Source: JBLHUT01 sp047629975 (GTDB taxonomy: Bacteria; Pseudomonadota; Alphaproteobacteria; Rhodobacterales; Rhodobacteraceae). Taken from it: a stretch of 22,669 nt of DNA. The stretch is from contig JBLHUT010000020.1 in assembly GCA_047629975.1 (NCBI GenBank), forward strand, positions 1 through 22,669. The letters are read 5' to 3'. The notes under the pieces are model-generated. The model made no database searches, had not been told where the DNA came from, and worked only from the letters and a program-made list of their open reading frames with translations. Positions 7,055-13,900 of this stretch are shown in pieces (the first letter of the stretch is position 1; every line of letters begins with the position of its first letter). A program made the position numbers and the translations under genes.

Positions 7055-7704
7055 CCACGTTTGACAAAGGGCCACGCGATGACCGCTGGTATTTGAATAT
7101 TATGGCTCCCAACACCAAGGGGAGCAAATTTGCGTGGCTTGATCCGACCTCGATCTACATTAATGCACAGGCTTTTAACGATCTTCTTGATGATCTGACG
7201 GCGGACCTGAAAGAGGTCGAGTTCGATGTGGTTGCAGGGCTGGATGCGATGGGTTTTGTGCTTGGGGCGGCACTTGCGGTGCGCCGCGGTGTGGGGTTTT
7301 TGCCGATCCGCAAAGCGGGCAAGCTGTGCGTGGATACAGATAAAGTGTCGTTCGGCAATTACTCGGGACGCACGCAGGACATGGAGATGCGCCTGCCCGC
7401 GTTTGCTGCCGGTGACAGGGTGCTGTTGGTCGATCAGTGGATCGAAACGGGCGGTACGATGGACGGCGCGATACGGCTTGTGGAGCGGCAAAACGGCATA
7501 GTGGCAGGGATGGTTGCGATTGCGATCGAAGACAACGCCCGCACCCAAGGGTACAGAGGCAGCTTTCCGTGTGTGTCGGCCGTTGTCGCAGGCTCCCGCT
7601 GGCAAACAGAATGCAATGGCCAGACCCTGAGCAGTTTTGCGACCTATGTTCCCGAGACGGCTTTTCCGCGTGCGGGGCTGGGGGCGGATGCCAAACTCTC
7701 CTGA
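7051..7704 (+). CDS. Adenine phosphoribosyltransferase-like (type I PRTase) enzyme
   Basis: A 217-aa type I phosphoribosyltransferase. Such enzymes transfer phosphoribosyl from PRPP to a nucleobase, or the reverse. The APRT-like blocks are VAGLDAMGFVLGAALAVRRGV (61-81), the loop region with FLPIRKAGKL (83-92), and the PRPP-binding motif RVLLVDQWIETGGTM (123-137). The acidic pair of that motif, normally two acidic residues, reads Asp128-Gln129. The protein is longer than classical APRT (about 170-180 aa), mostly in N- and C-terminal additions. It is coupled by ATGA overlap to the BtpA-like gene, so its substrate is likely related to that partner's. Housekeeping APRT is a less likely role: the pairing with an ABC importer and LysR suggests a specialised salvage or degradation enzyme. 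Confidence 0.87.
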   Translation: MTTFDKGPRDDRWYLNIMAPNTKGSKFAWLDPTSIYINAQAFNDLLDDLTADLKEVEFDVVAGLDAMGFVLGAALAVRRGVGFLPIRKAGKLCVDTDKVSFGNYSGRTQDMEMRLPAFAAGDRVLLVDQWIETGGTMDGAIRLVERQNGIVAGMVAIAIEDNARTQGYRGSFPCVSAVVAGSRWQTECNGQTLSSFATYVPETAFPRAGLGADAKLS

Positions 7705-7817
7705 CAGCATGGAGGCTCTTGAATGGCTTGAAAAAATAGTGCGGTTCGGGTGTCCGGATGCTTGTATCAGGTGGGAAAATCACCAATTGGCTAGAGCAGA
7801 CTCAGGAAAGACATCTC

Positions 7818-8630
7818 ATGCTCCGCCAACGCCTTGCGCAATTTATCAGTCATCCGCTTTTTGAACGCACGATTATCATTCTGATCGTGCTCAATGCCGT
7901 CGTGCTGGCGCTTGAGACATCTGTCACGGCGATGGCTGTTGCAGGCGGGGTGCTTATGATGATCGACACGATCATCCTGTGCATTTTTGTCGTTGAAATC
8001 GGTCTCAGGCTGGTTGTCGATTTTCGCGGGTTCTGGCGCGACCCTTGGCGGTTGTTCGACTTCTTCGTGGTGGCGATTGCGCTTATTCCGGCCAGCGGTC
8101 CGATGGCGGTGTTGCGAGCGTTCCGGATCTTGCGGGTTTTGCGGCTTATTTCCACGTTGCCGTCGATGCGGCGGGTGGTTTCGGGATTGTTGCAGGCCTT
8201 ACCGGGGATGGGGGCAATTGTCCTTTTGCTTGGTATTATTTTCTTCGTGTTCTCGGTGATCTCGACCAAGTTGTTCGCGGCAACCTTTCCGGAGTGGTTC
8301 GGCACGCTGACTGCTTCGTCCTATACCTTGTTCCAGATCATGACGCTGGAAAGCTGGTCAATGGGGATCGTGCGCCCTGTGATGGAGTTGCACCCGTGGT
8401 CGTGGGCGTTGTTCGTGCCGTTCATCGTGATGACGGCGTTTGCAGTGTTGAACCTGTTTATCGGTGTGATCGTGGATGCGATGCAATCCCAGCAAACCAT
8501 CGAGGCCCATGACGAGCGCGTGGCCATGGCCGCCGATACGTCTGCTATTCTGGTCGAGGTTCGGGCGCTGCGCAAAGAAGTTGCAGCCCTGCGCGAGGAT
8601 CAGGACCCCGCAACCGGCAAAACTGGATAG
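7818..8630 (+). CDS. Bacterial voltage-gated sodium channel (NaChBac/NavSp family)
   Basis: A 270-aa single-domain (six transmembrane segments) ion channel that forms homotetramers in the inner membrane and passes Na+ on depolarisation. S1-S3 occupy about residues 18-92. S4 has arginines every third position (R100, R103, R106, R109). S5 is about 128-150. The pore loop carries the selectivity filter TLESWSM (176-182), the bacterial Nav signature. S6 ends near 220, followed by a soluble tail with a short heptad-like helix (about 240-260), fitting the family's C-terminal four-helix bundle. I start at the ATG 7818 because AGGAAAG lies just upstream; the open frame's earlier ATG would add 20 residues without a good site. 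In marine bacteria such channels are linked to motility, chemotaxis and pH homeostasis. Its neighbours here do not extend that. Confidence 0.94.
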   Translation: MLRQRLAQFISHPLFERTIIILIVLNAVVLALETSVTAMAVAGGVLMMIDTIILCIFVVEIGLRLVVDFRGFWRDPWRLFDFFVVAIALIPASGPMAVLRAFRILRVLRLISTLPSMRRVVSGLLQALPGMGAIVLLLGIIFFVFSVISTKLFAATFPEWFGTLTASSYTLFQIMTLESWSMGIVRPVMELHPWSWALFVPFIVMTAFAVLNLFIGVIVDAMQSQQTIEAHDERVAMAADTSAILVEVRALRKEVAALREDQDPATGKTG

Positions 8631-8665
8631 AAACACCAGTCCAGCACCTGCTGCGGGGCTTTGTA

Positions 8666-9835
8666 TTATTGCAGGTCCGAAAAGGCCTGCTTGAGCCGGT
8701 CACAGGCTTCCTGCACGACCGAACGCGGCGTGGCAAAGTTGAACCGCAAGAAAGTTTCGCCGCCCGATCCGAAGGTCGGACCGAAGTTTACGGCAATGCG
8801 GGCGTCTTTGGTGACGCGCCTTGTGAACTCGTCTTTGGTCATACCGGTGCCGTCGAAATCCACCCAGGCCAGATAAGTCGCCTCAAGCGGCATGGAGCGC
8901 ACACCGGGGATCGTGTTCAGCGTGTCGTCAAACAGCTTTCGGTTGCCGTCAAGATAGCTGACAAGCGCATCAAGCCACGCCGCCCCTTCGGGGGAATAGG
9001 CCGCTGTCGCCATCTCAAGTCCGAAACTGTTGGCGCTGACGCCCATGGCAGTCATTTTTTGTGCGAATTTTGCGCGCATCTCGGGGTCTGCGATGATGAT
9101 ATTTCCGGTGTGGCCTCCGGCGACGTTGAACGATTTTGTCGTGGCGGTCATCGTGACCAAACGCGTGCTTGTGTTGTCAAGCAGGGCCGTCACAGTGTGT
9201 TTTGCATCCGGAAACACAAGGTCATGATGAATTTCGTCGCTGACTATCGTCAGATCATGGCGGGCGGCAAATGCAACAACCTGTTCCAGCTCGTCGCGGG
9301 TCCAGACGCGACCGCCCGGATTGTGGGGCGAACACAGGATCAACAATGACTCGCGCCCTGTCATTTGCGCGTCATAGGCGGCGAAATCCATCTCGTAACG
9401 GCCATCGGTATTCACCAGCGGGCATTCAACGACCTCGCGCTCGGATGCTTTGATCACGCGCGCAAAGGCGTGATAGACAGGGGTAAAGATCACAACGCCG
9501 TCACCGGGGGCGGTGAAGGTATCGATGCACATGGCCACACCGTTGACCAGCCCGTTGGTCGAAAAAATCCACGATGGATCAATGGTCCAGCCGTGGCGTG
9601 TGTTCATCCACCACTGAATCGCTGCCTTATAGGCGCTGTCGTCCCCGAAATAGCCGTAAACGCCAACATCGATCATGGAGTGAAGTGCCTTGGAGACGCA
9701 TTCGGGGGGGCGAAAATCCATGTCTGCGACCCACATCGCAATCCCGTCTGTGGCCGATACGCCATAGTTGGCTTCCATGGTATCCCACTTGGAGGAGTGG
9801 CTGCCGCGGCGGTCGATGATCTCGTCAAAATTCAT
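8666..9835 (-). CDS. PatB/MalY-type PLP-dependent aminotransferase (probable cystathionine beta-lyase)
   Basis: Fold-type I pyridoxal-phosphate enzyme of 389 aa in the MalY/PatB branch. Members cleave C-S bonds of cystathionine or other cysteine conjugates, and some act as regulators (MalY). Visible features are the N-terminal MWVADMDFRPP (34-44), GYFGDDSAYK (61-70), SPHNPGGRVW (169-178), IVSDEIHHDL (197-206; Asp200 for the pyridine nitrogen) and the PLP lysine in TTKSFNVAG (Lys234). The start is ATG 9835, where the family N-terminus MNFD begins, preceded by AAGGGGA at a slightly long spacing; the upstream open frame adds 23 residues with no family character. It converges on the sodium channel gene and diverges from the first deformylase gene across 89 bp. 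The substrate cannot be fixed from sequence. Confidence 0.92.
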   Translation of the reverse strand: MNFDEIIDRRGSHSSKWDTMEANYGVSATDGIAMWVADMDFRPPECVSKALHSMIDVGVYGYFGDDSAYKAAIQWWMNTRHGWTIDPSWIFSTNGLVNGVAMCIDTFTAPGDGVVIFTPVYHAFARVIKASEREVVECPLVNTDGRYEMDFAAYDAQMTGRESLLILCSPHNPGGRVWTRDELEQVVAFAARHDLTIVSDEIHHDLVFPDAKHTVTALLDNTSTRLVTMTATTKSFNVAGGHTGNIIIADPEMRAKFAQKMTAMGVSANSFGLEMATAAYSPEGAAWLDALVSYLDGNRKLFDDTLNTIPGVRSMPLEATYLAWVDFDGTGMTKDEFTRRVTKDARIAVNFGPTFGSGGETFLRFNFATPRSVVQEACDRLKQAFSDLQ

Positions 9836-9924
9836 ATCGGATTTTTCCCCTTTTGCGGCGTTACTGATAAACTGATAGGCGTCATTGACAAGCGGATGTT
9901 GCACGATGGCTGTGCATCACCTAA
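9836..9924. promoter_or_regulatory. Divergent spacer between patB-like gene and the deformylase operon
   Basis: An 89-bp spacer containing a TTGACA (9885-9890) that could be the -35 element for the plus-strand deformylase/fmt operon; the matching -10 is poor. A doubled ACTGATAA/ACTGATAG lies at about 9863-9878. No strong stem-loop was seen. Confidence 0.35.
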
Positions 9925-10455
9925 ATGCCACGCATGACATTGTTGAATATCCTGCTCCACCCCGATCCGCGCCTCAAAAAGGTCGTCCCACCGGTTGTCG
10001 ACATCTCTGCGGAGTTGGAGCGGCTGGCCGAAGACATGTTGCAAACCATGTATGACGCACCCGGCATCGGGCTGGCGGCACCACAAGTCGGGATGATGGC
10101 CCGCATGTTTGTGATGGATTGCGTCAAGGAAAAGAGCGCCAAGCCGCGCCCGATGGTTCTGATCAATCCACAGGTGACGTGGAGTTCGGAAGAAAAAAGC
10201 ACTTATGAAGAGGGCTGCCTGTCGATTCCCGACCAGTATGCCGACGTCGAACGGCCCGCCGAAGTGCGGGTACAGTGGATGGGCCTTGATGGACGCATTC
10301 AGGAAGAAGAGTTCAGCAGTCTTTGGGCCACCTGCGTGCAGCACGAGATCGACCATCTGGACGGGAAGTTGTTCATTGACTATTTGCGCCCGCTGCGCCG
10401 TCAGATGATTACCCGAAAGATGCAAAAGCTGAAACGCGAATTGGCGCGGGGGTAG
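9925..10455 (+). CDS. def: Peptide deformylase, first of three tandem copies
   Basis: Peptide deformylase removes the N-formyl group from nascent proteins using a metal ion (Fe2+). At 176 aa it has the three catalytic motifs intact: GIGLAAPQ (47-54), EGCLS with metal-ligand Cys98 (96-100), and QHEIDH with His140, catalytic Glu141 and His144. A further ATG at 9934 (MTLLNIL) is an equally acceptable start; neither has a strong ribosome-binding site. It is the first gene of a deformylase-deformylase-deformylase-like-fmt operon and is the best candidate for the housekeeping enzyme. Six bases separate it from the next gene. Confidence 0.95.
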   Translation: MPRMTLLNILLHPDPRLKKVVPPVVDISAELERLAEDMLQTMYDAPGIGLAAPQVGMMARMFVMDCVKEKSAKPRPMVLINPQVTWSSEEKSTYEEGCLSIPDQYADVERPAEVRVQWMGLDGRIQEEEFSSLWATCVQHEIDHLDGKLFIDYLRPLRRQMITRKMQKLKRELARG

Positions 10456-10461
10456 ACAAGT

Positions 10462-10950
10462 ATGGCCGTGCGCCCGATCCTGTTGTGGCCTGATGCGCGT
10501 CTGTCACAGGTCTGTGCGCCGCTGGAGCACGTGGATGACGGCGCGCGACGTCTTGTGGCGGATATGATCGAGACGATGTACGATGCAAAGGGTCGGGGGC
10601 TTGCTGCGCCGCAGATCGGAGTGTTGCAGCGGGTATTTGTGATGGACTGCGCCCCAAAGGACGCGCCCGCCGCCCCGCAGGTCTTTTGCAACCCTGAAAT
10701 CATTGATCAAAGCGATGCTATCAACGTGTACCCCGAAGGGTGCCTGTCGATCCCGGATATGGTCCGGCGGATTGCGCGACCTGCCGAAATCCGGCTTCGG
10801 TGGTACGATAAGGACGGTGTGGCCAACGAGGCACCCTTTGACGGTATCGAGGCGACCTGCATCCAGCATGAGCTGGACCATCTGAACGGGGTCGTGACGC
10901 TGGATCATACGGCGCTTCCCGAGGACGCGCCAGAAGAGTCCGCCGCATGA
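10462..10950 (+). CDS. def: Peptide deformylase, second tandem copy
   Basis: A 162-aa deformylase paralogue that appears catalytically complete: GRGLAAPQ (44-51), EGCLS with Cys94 (92-96), and QHELDH with His136, Glu137 and His140. It is shorter at the C-terminus than the first copy, ending in an acidic, alanine-rich tail, and lacks the usual basic C-terminal helix. It follows the first copy by six bases and overlaps the third by four (ATGA, 10947-10950). Two seemingly active deformylases may have different substrate preference or metal sensitivity; that is inference. Confidence 0.93.
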   Translation: MAVRPILLWPDARLSQVCAPLEHVDDGARRLVADMIETMYDAKGRGLAAPQIGVLQRVFVMDCAPKDAPAAPQVFCNPEIIDQSDAINVYPEGCLSIPDMVRRIARPAEIRLRWYDKDGVANEAPFDGIEATCIQHELDHLNGVVTLDHTALPEDAPEESAA

Positions 10951-11444
10951 GCCCCCGCCCGTTTGTGCCGTGGCCTGATGCACGGCTCAGGACATCGGCT
11001 GCTCCTGTTGGCGCGATCACCGACGAGGTGCGCGGGATCTGGCGCGATATGATCGACACTATGGAGGCAATGCCGGGGCTGGGCCTTGCTGCGCCGCAGA
11101 TCGGGATCATGCTGCGCCTTGCCGTGGTTGATTGTTCGACCGAGCGGGGCAAGGCCGTGCGTCTGGCTGACCCCGAGGTAATTTCGCGCAGCCCACGGCT
11201 GCGGGCTCACGAAGAGGCCAGCCCGAACCTGCCGGGGCTGTCTGCGGTGCTCAAACGCCCCGCCGAGGTGATCGTCGCCTTTACCGATGCCCACGGAATG
11301 CGCGTGCGACAAACATTCGAGGGGGTCTGGGCGACGTCCGTGCAGCACCAGATTGATCATCTGGACGGGAAAATATATCTGGACAGGCTCAGCCGCGTCA
11401 AACGCGACATGCTGCTGAAAAAATGGCGAAAGGCCCACGGATGA
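10947..11444 (+). CDS. Deformylase-like protein with degenerate active site, third tandem copy
   Basis: A 165-aa member of the peptide deformylase fold. Motif I (GLGLAAPQ, 44-51) is intact. The second motif reads EASPNLP (90-96) in place of EGCLSIP, so the metal-ligand Cys is Ser92. The third reads QHQIDH (133-138), so the catalytic Glu is Gln135 while both His ligands (134, 138) remain. From knowledge of deformylase chemistry, loss of the glutamate should abolish or greatly lower hydrolysis. The frame is intact, the C-terminus keeps the basic helix (SRVKRDMLLKKW), and it is coupled to both neighbours by ATGA overlaps. It therefore looks maintained, not decaying. Possible roles are ribosome binding, regulation of the other deformylases, or binding of formyl-peptides without cleavage. 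Confidence 0.88.
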   Translation: MSPRPFVPWPDARLRTSAAPVGAITDEVRGIWRDMIDTMEAMPGLGLAAPQIGIMLRLAVVDCSTERGKAVRLADPEVISRSPRLRAHEEASPNLPGLSAVLKRPAEVIVAFTDAHGMRVRQTFEGVWATSVQHQIDHLDGKIYLDRLSRVKRDMLLKKWRKAHG

Positions 11445-12340
11445 GGCTGGTTTTTATGGGCACGCCCGAGTTTTCGGTACCTGTGCTAGAGGCGCTTGTC
11501 GGCGCGGGGCACGATATCGTGGCCGTTTATACCCAGCCGCCCCGCCCTGCGGGGCGCGGCAAGAAAGACCGCCCCGGTCCGGTGCATCTGCGTGCGCAAG
11601 AACTGGGGCTTGAGGTCCGTCATCCCAGTAGCCTGAAGGACCCGACGGAACAGGCCGCCTTTCGTGCGCTTGAGGCAGAGGCGGCGGTTGTCGTGGCTTA
11701 CGGGCTGTTGTTGCCGCAAGCGGTTCTGGATGCGCCAGTGCACGGGTGTTTGAATATTCATGCCTCGCTTTTGCCGCGCTGGCGGGGGGCCGCACCGATC
11801 CAGCGGGCGATTATGGCGGGGGACGCCGAAACCGGTATCTGCATCATGCAAATGGAGGCAGGGCTTGATACCGGGCCAGTGCTGTTGCGTGCAGCGACCC
11901 CGATCGCGCCACTAGACACCAGTGCAGACCTGCACGACAGGCTCTCGGGGATGGGGGCGGCCATGATCGTCGAGGCACTTGCGCAGCGCGACAGCCTGAC
12001 GCCTGTGCCACAGCCGGAAGACGGTGTGAGTTATGCCCGAAAGATCGATAAATCCGAAGCGCGGGTGGACTGGACCTTTCCGGCGGTCGAGGTTGATCGC
12101 AAAATTCGCGGCCTGTCGCCTTTTCCGGGGGCCTGGACAGAAATCGGGGGGCAGCGGATCAAACTTTTGCGCAGCCGGATTGCCGCAGGGGATGCGGCTG
12201 CGGGCACCGTACTGGAAGGGCTGACGATTGCCTGCGGCACAGGCGCGGTTGAAATCCTCGAGGCGCAGCGGCCCGGCAAGCGCCCGATGGGGCAGGCCGA
12301 GTTCCTGCTCGGGTTTGGGGTGTCGGACACGGCAATCTAG
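11441..12340 (+). CDS. fmt: Methionyl-tRNA formyltransferase
   Basis: Formylates initiator Met-tRNA with 10-formyltetrahydrofolate, the step that deformylase later reverses on the protein. The protein is 299 aa, a normal length. It begins MRLVFMGTPEFSVP, has the folate-binding catalytic block NIHASLLPRWRGAAPI (105-120; Asn105, His107), GLDTGP with Asp143 (141-146), and a C-terminal tRNA-binding domain from about 200. I use the ATG at 11441 that overlaps the stop of the third deformylase-like gene (ATGA); the frame's earlier start adds only six non-family residues. It is last in the operon and converges on rnhA across 43 bp. Confidence 0.97.
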   Translation: MRLVFMGTPEFSVPVLEALVGAGHDIVAVYTQPPRPAGRGKKDRPGPVHLRAQELGLEVRHPSSLKDPTEQAAFRALEAEAAVVVAYGLLLPQAVLDAPVHGCLNIHASLLPRWRGAAPIQRAIMAGDAETGICIMQMEAGLDTGPVLLRAATPIAPLDTSADLHDRLSGMGAAMIVEALAQRDSLTPVPQPEDGVSYARKIDKSEARVDWTFPAVEVDRKIRGLSPFPGAWTEIGGQRIKLLRSRIAAGDAAAGTVLEGLTIACGTGAVEILEAQRPGKRPMGQAEFLLGFGVSDTAI

Positions 12341-12370
12341 GGGCCACGCTGCCACCGATGTCAGGTCCCC

Positions 12371-12398
12371 ATTTCTTGAGCGGCTATTTCTTGAACGG
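12371..12398. repeat. Short direct repeat spanning the rnhA stop
   Basis: ATTTCTTGAGCGG (12371-12383) and ATTTCTTGAACGG (12386-12398) differ at one base and are offset by 15 bp. The second copy encodes the last codons of rnhA with its stop; the first lies just past the stop in the spacer to fmt. It looks like a small slippage duplication. Confidence 0.6.
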
Positions 12399-12836
12399 TG
12401 CCATTCCGGCACGGGCCAATTCATCGGCGCGTTCGTTTTCGGCATGTCCTGCATGCCCCTTGACCCATTTCCACGTTACCGAATGCCGTGCTTGGGCATC
12501 ATCAATGCGTTGCCACAGGTCAGCATTTTTGACGGGCTTGCGTGTCGAGGTCTTCCAGCCGTTTTTTTTCCAGCCGTGAATCCACTGCGTCACACCATTT
12601 TTGACATAGGTGCTGTCGGTAATAATCGTGATCTGTGACACGCGCGACAGACTCTCCAGCGCCGAGATTGCAGCAAGCAGCTCCATCCGGTTGTTGGTAG
12701 TATGCGGCTCTCCGCCGCTCAACGCGCGTTCTTTGACGATGGTGTCCGCCTCGCGGGCGATCATCAGGACGCCCCAGCCCCCCGGACCGGGGTTGCCGCT
12801 GCACGCGCCGTCGGTATACGCAAAAATTTCAACCAT
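12384..12836 (-). CDS. rnhA: Ribonuclease HI
   Basis: Degrades the RNA strand of RNA-DNA hybrids in R-loops and replication primers. The protein is 150 aa, the normal length. The four catalytic acids are seen: Asp9 in YTDGACSGNPGPGGWG, Glu52 in NNRMELLAA, Asp74 in TDSTYV, and Asp138 in NERADELA, with the basic handle region around WKKNGWKTSTRK (89-100). Its ATG overlaps the end of the methyltransferase gene by eight bases, making it the last gene of the ispH-DUF3429-methyltransferase-rnhA operon. Confidence 0.97.
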   Translation of the reverse strand: MVEIFAYTDGACSGNPGPGGWGVLMIAREADTIVKERALSGGEPHTTNNRMELLAAISALESLSRVSQITIITDSTYVKNGVTQWIHGWKKNGWKTSTRKPVKNADLWQRIDDAQARHSVTWKWVKGHAGHAENERADELARAGMAPFKK

Positions 12837-13419
12837 GAGCTGTTATGATGATCCAGGGTTCAGGAAACCCAGCCAGCCCTTTGGACTGTCCGGTTCCGTA
12901 GCGATTGACCGAAAATCCGGCCGTTTTAAGGTGATTGGTGAGTTCAGCCTGTGTGTAATAGGCATAAAAACGTCCGATTGTGTCGCGCTGCTCTCCGGTA
13001 CCCAGCTTCATGCCGAGGTGCAATCGCCCTTTGGGTTTTAGCGCCGCGTGCAAGGCCGCAAGGTGGTTGGGAAGGTCGGCTTTCGGGGCATGGAGCAAGC
13101 TAAAGTTTGCCCAGATGCCGTCGTAGATATCTGTGCCTGCGATATCCGCAAACATTGCCACCCGCACCTCGACACCGTATTTCTGTTTGGCGATGCTTGC
13201 CATCTCTTGAGAGGCGTCAACAGCATCGACAACCAATCCCGCCTCGATCATTTTTGCAGCGATACGTCCCGGGCCACAGCCCAGTTCCAGTACATTGCCC
13301 GCTTCGGGCATTGCGTCGATAAAGGACGTAATCCACGCATCAGGCTCATCACTATCAAAGCGTGCGGCATATTCTGTCGCCTTGGCGTCATAGACCTTGA
13401 TGGTTTCGATATCGCTCAT
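12829..13419 (-). CDS. Class I SAM-dependent methyltransferase, substrate unknown
   Basis: A 196-aa Rossmann-fold methyltransferase. The SAM-binding motif VLELGCGPG lies at 43-51, with the acidic end of strand 2 in VVDAVDAS. The substrate cannot be recognised. The start ATG at 13419 overlaps the stop of the DUF3429 gene by one base (TAATG), and its 3' end overlaps rnhA by eight bases. It is therefore translated in step with those genes; the longer open frame upstream lies in the DUF3429 gene and is rejected. Placement between an isoprenoid enzyme and RNase HI could reflect simple operon stacking. Confidence 0.88.
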   Translation of the reverse strand: MSDIETIKVYDAKATEYAARFDSDEPDAWITSFIDAMPEAGNVLELGCGPGRIAAKMIEAGLVVDAVDASQEMASIAKQKYGVEVRVAMFADIAGTDIYDGIWANFSLLHAPKADLPNHLAALHAALKPKGRLHLGMKLGTGEQRDTIGRFYAYYTQAELTNHLKTAGFSVNRYGTGQSKGLAGFPEPWIIITAHG

Positions 13420-13880
13420 TATCCGCCCCCTGCTATAAAACCCAACGAGATCACAACAACGGCGGTGAGTATGATCCGCAGCTTCATCCACCATTCAGGC
13501 GCAAGGCCATTGGTCCAAAAAAGCCAGTCTATCGCCAAAACCGCAAGGAAACCGGCAATCAGGTTTATGGCTGCCGCTGTGGGTCCGTTGCCGACGAAAA
13601 AGAAGGCCCACAGGGCCGGAATCACACTGAGCACGTACCCGATGGTCGCCGTGTGACCGGTGGCCCTCGTCGCCATGCCCCACAAAACACCGGACATGAA
13701 GCACAAGATGACCGTTCCGTACGACAGTAAAACATAAGGAGCCACAAAACGCGGACCCACCCAACGCATGGTCAGGTCATAAAGCAGCGGATTGACCAGC
13801 GTGCCAAGACCCCAAAGAAAAGGCAAAAGCCCCGACAGGCCCAGCACAAGAGCGGCCCGTGGAATGGGTGGTGAAAACAT
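13419..13880 (-). CDS. DUF3429-family membrane protein
   Basis: A small inner-membrane protein of 153 aa with about five hydrophobic segments (near residues 10-28, 46-66, 77-97, 100-120 and 132-150) and a DUF3429-like pattern. DUF3429 proteins have no established function. I start at ATG 13880 because GAGGG lies six bases upstream. A TTG at 13904 would overlap the ispH stop but has no ribosome-binding site. It sits between ispH and a methyltransferase gene on the same strand and overlaps the latter by one base. Confidence 0.82.
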   Translation of the reverse strand: MFSPPIPRAALVLGLSGLLPFLWGLGTLVNPLLYDLTMRWVGPRFVAPYVLLSYGTVILCFMSGVLWGMATRATGHTATIGYVLSVIPALWAFFFVGNGPTAAAINLIAGFLAVLAIDWLFWTNGLAPEWWMKLRIILTAVVVISLGFIAGGG

Positions 13881-13900
13881 CTGCGACCCTCGGGGGCGGA

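Noticed and set aside
6248..7075. 275-aa minus-strand frame opposite the BtpA-like gene
   Set aside because: Low-complexity Arg/His composition and no family resemblance; the plus-strand frame has clear conserved motifs.
8631..8665. Possible terminator between the sodium channel and aminotransferase genes (CAGCA/TGCTG)
   Set aside because: The inverted repeat has a 2-nt loop and no adequate T-run, so a functional terminator cannot be claimed.
10947..11444. Third deformylase as a pseudogene
   Set aside because: The frame is intact, coupled to both neighbours, and keeps motif I, both histidines and the C-terminal basic helix; substitution at two catalytic sites alone does not show decay.
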